Shown here piece after piece: positions 6,758-7,006 of a stretch of DNA of 7,006 nucleotides. Source of the stretch: Hyphomicrobiales bacterium (GTDB taxonomy: Bacteria > Pseudomonadota > Alphaproteobacteria > Rhizobiales > Beijerinckiaceae). The stretch lies in NCBI GenBank assembly GCA_028290085.1, contig JAQGKN010000009.1, positions 1 to 7,006 on the forward strand. Direction: 5' to 3'. The first letter of the stretch is position 1, and each line of letters begins with the position of its first letter. The notes beneath the pieces are model-generated. The model searched no databases, was not told the DNA's origin, and worked only from the letters and a program-made list of their open reading frames with translations. Both the position numbers and the translations under genes were made by a program.

Positions 6758-6937
6758 TGTTCACGGTCCCCGATTCGCCTCGGGGCTAAGAGGGAATCCG
6801 GTATTCGCGCGAGCGTAAGCCGGGGCTGCCCCCGCAACTGTAAGCGGTGAGCCAAAGCCGAATACGCCACTGGTGCGCAAGCGCTGGGAAGGCCGGCTCT
6901 GGCGTCGACCCGCGAGCCAGGAGACCTGCCGCGAACA
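6758..6937 (+). promoter_or_regulatory. Cobalamin (B12) riboswitch
   Basis: This is a 5' leader RNA that binds adenosylcobalamin or a related corrinoid and lowers expression of the downstream gene when B12 is plentiful. The conserved core appears in order: GGGAATCCGGT (6792-6802), GCCCCCGCAACTGTAAGCGG (6828-6847), GCCACTG (6866-6872), GGGAAGGC (6886-6893) and the B12 box GAGCCAGGAGACCTGCC (6914-6930). The closing helix P1 can be drawn as TGTTCaCGG (6758-6766) with CCGcGAACA (6929-6937), eight pairs around one mismatch, which sets the limits. CCCCGA/TCGGGG (6768-6773 and 6780-6785) forms a local stem, and GTATTCG (6801-6807) is complementary to CGAATAC (6859-6865). The regulated gene lies right of the window. 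In this clade such genes are usually BtuB-type TonB receptors, cobalt or B12 transporters, or cobalamin biosynthesis genes; which one cannot be seen. Confidence 0.97.
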
Positions 6938-7006
6938 GAAACGTCCTCGGGCGGGGGTGCCCCGGTGGTCGCTTGTTGTCCGGCTGCGCTATGCGGCCCG
7001 GCCGGC
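6938..7006 (+). promoter_or_regulatory. Start of the riboswitch expression platform (cut by the window edge)
   Basis: No start codon with a ribosome site is visible yet. CGGGG-GTG-CCCCG (6952-6964) forms a short GC hairpin, and CCGGC (6980-6984) with GCCGG (7001-7005) a second. Neither is followed by a T-run inside the window, so the visible part gives no support for an intrinsic terminator. TGGTCGC (6966-6972) could pair with GCGAACA (6931-6937), the 3' arm of P1, giving a possible alternative fold. Confidence 0.5.

Overview
The window looks like a piece of a GC-rich alphaproteobacterial genome, most likely of rhizobial (Hyphomicrobiales) type. This placement is inferred from base composition, codon use and gene style; there is no rRNA or marker gene to confirm it. 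Everything recognisable reads on the + strand. No tRNA, rRNA, CRISPR array or insertion sequence was seen.

Positions 1-932 hold the remains of a gene whose 5' end lies left of the window. It is the upstream member of a tandem gene pair. Compared with its neighbour it has lost about 164 codons and carries an in-frame TAA at the junction, so it is a pseudogene or at best a split gene. Positions 963-2771 hold the intact second copy, a roughly 600-residue exported protein. Its C-terminal half resembles the M29 metallo-aminopeptidase / aminopeptidase T fold, which also includes NicX-type dioxygenases. Its substrate cannot be read from the sequence.

Positions 2784-3482 encode a MacB/LolD-type ABC ATPase, separated from the exported protein by only 12 bases. 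Positions 3479-6481 encode its partner, a 1000-residue permease with two FtsX domains. The two genes overlap by 4 bases (GTGA). The first large periplasmic domain of the permease has two His-rich stretches that suggest binding of a transition metal. The four reading units probably form one operon: exported M29-like protein(s), ATPase and permease. This looks like an envelope-acting, possibly metal- or metallocofactor-related type VII ABC system. No specific name is justified.

Positions 6482-6757 are non-coding. They contain a strong nested GC hairpin (6582-6607) and, at the 3' end, an AT-rich island that probably carries a promoter. Positions 6758-6937 are a textbook cobalamin (B12) riboswitch, followed by the start of its expression platform. 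The regulated gene lies beyond the right edge. The riboswitch does not control the ABC operon seen here, but it places that operon beside a B12-regulated unit. This makes a link to cobalt, corrinoid or other metal traffic a reasonable hypothesis, not a conclusion.
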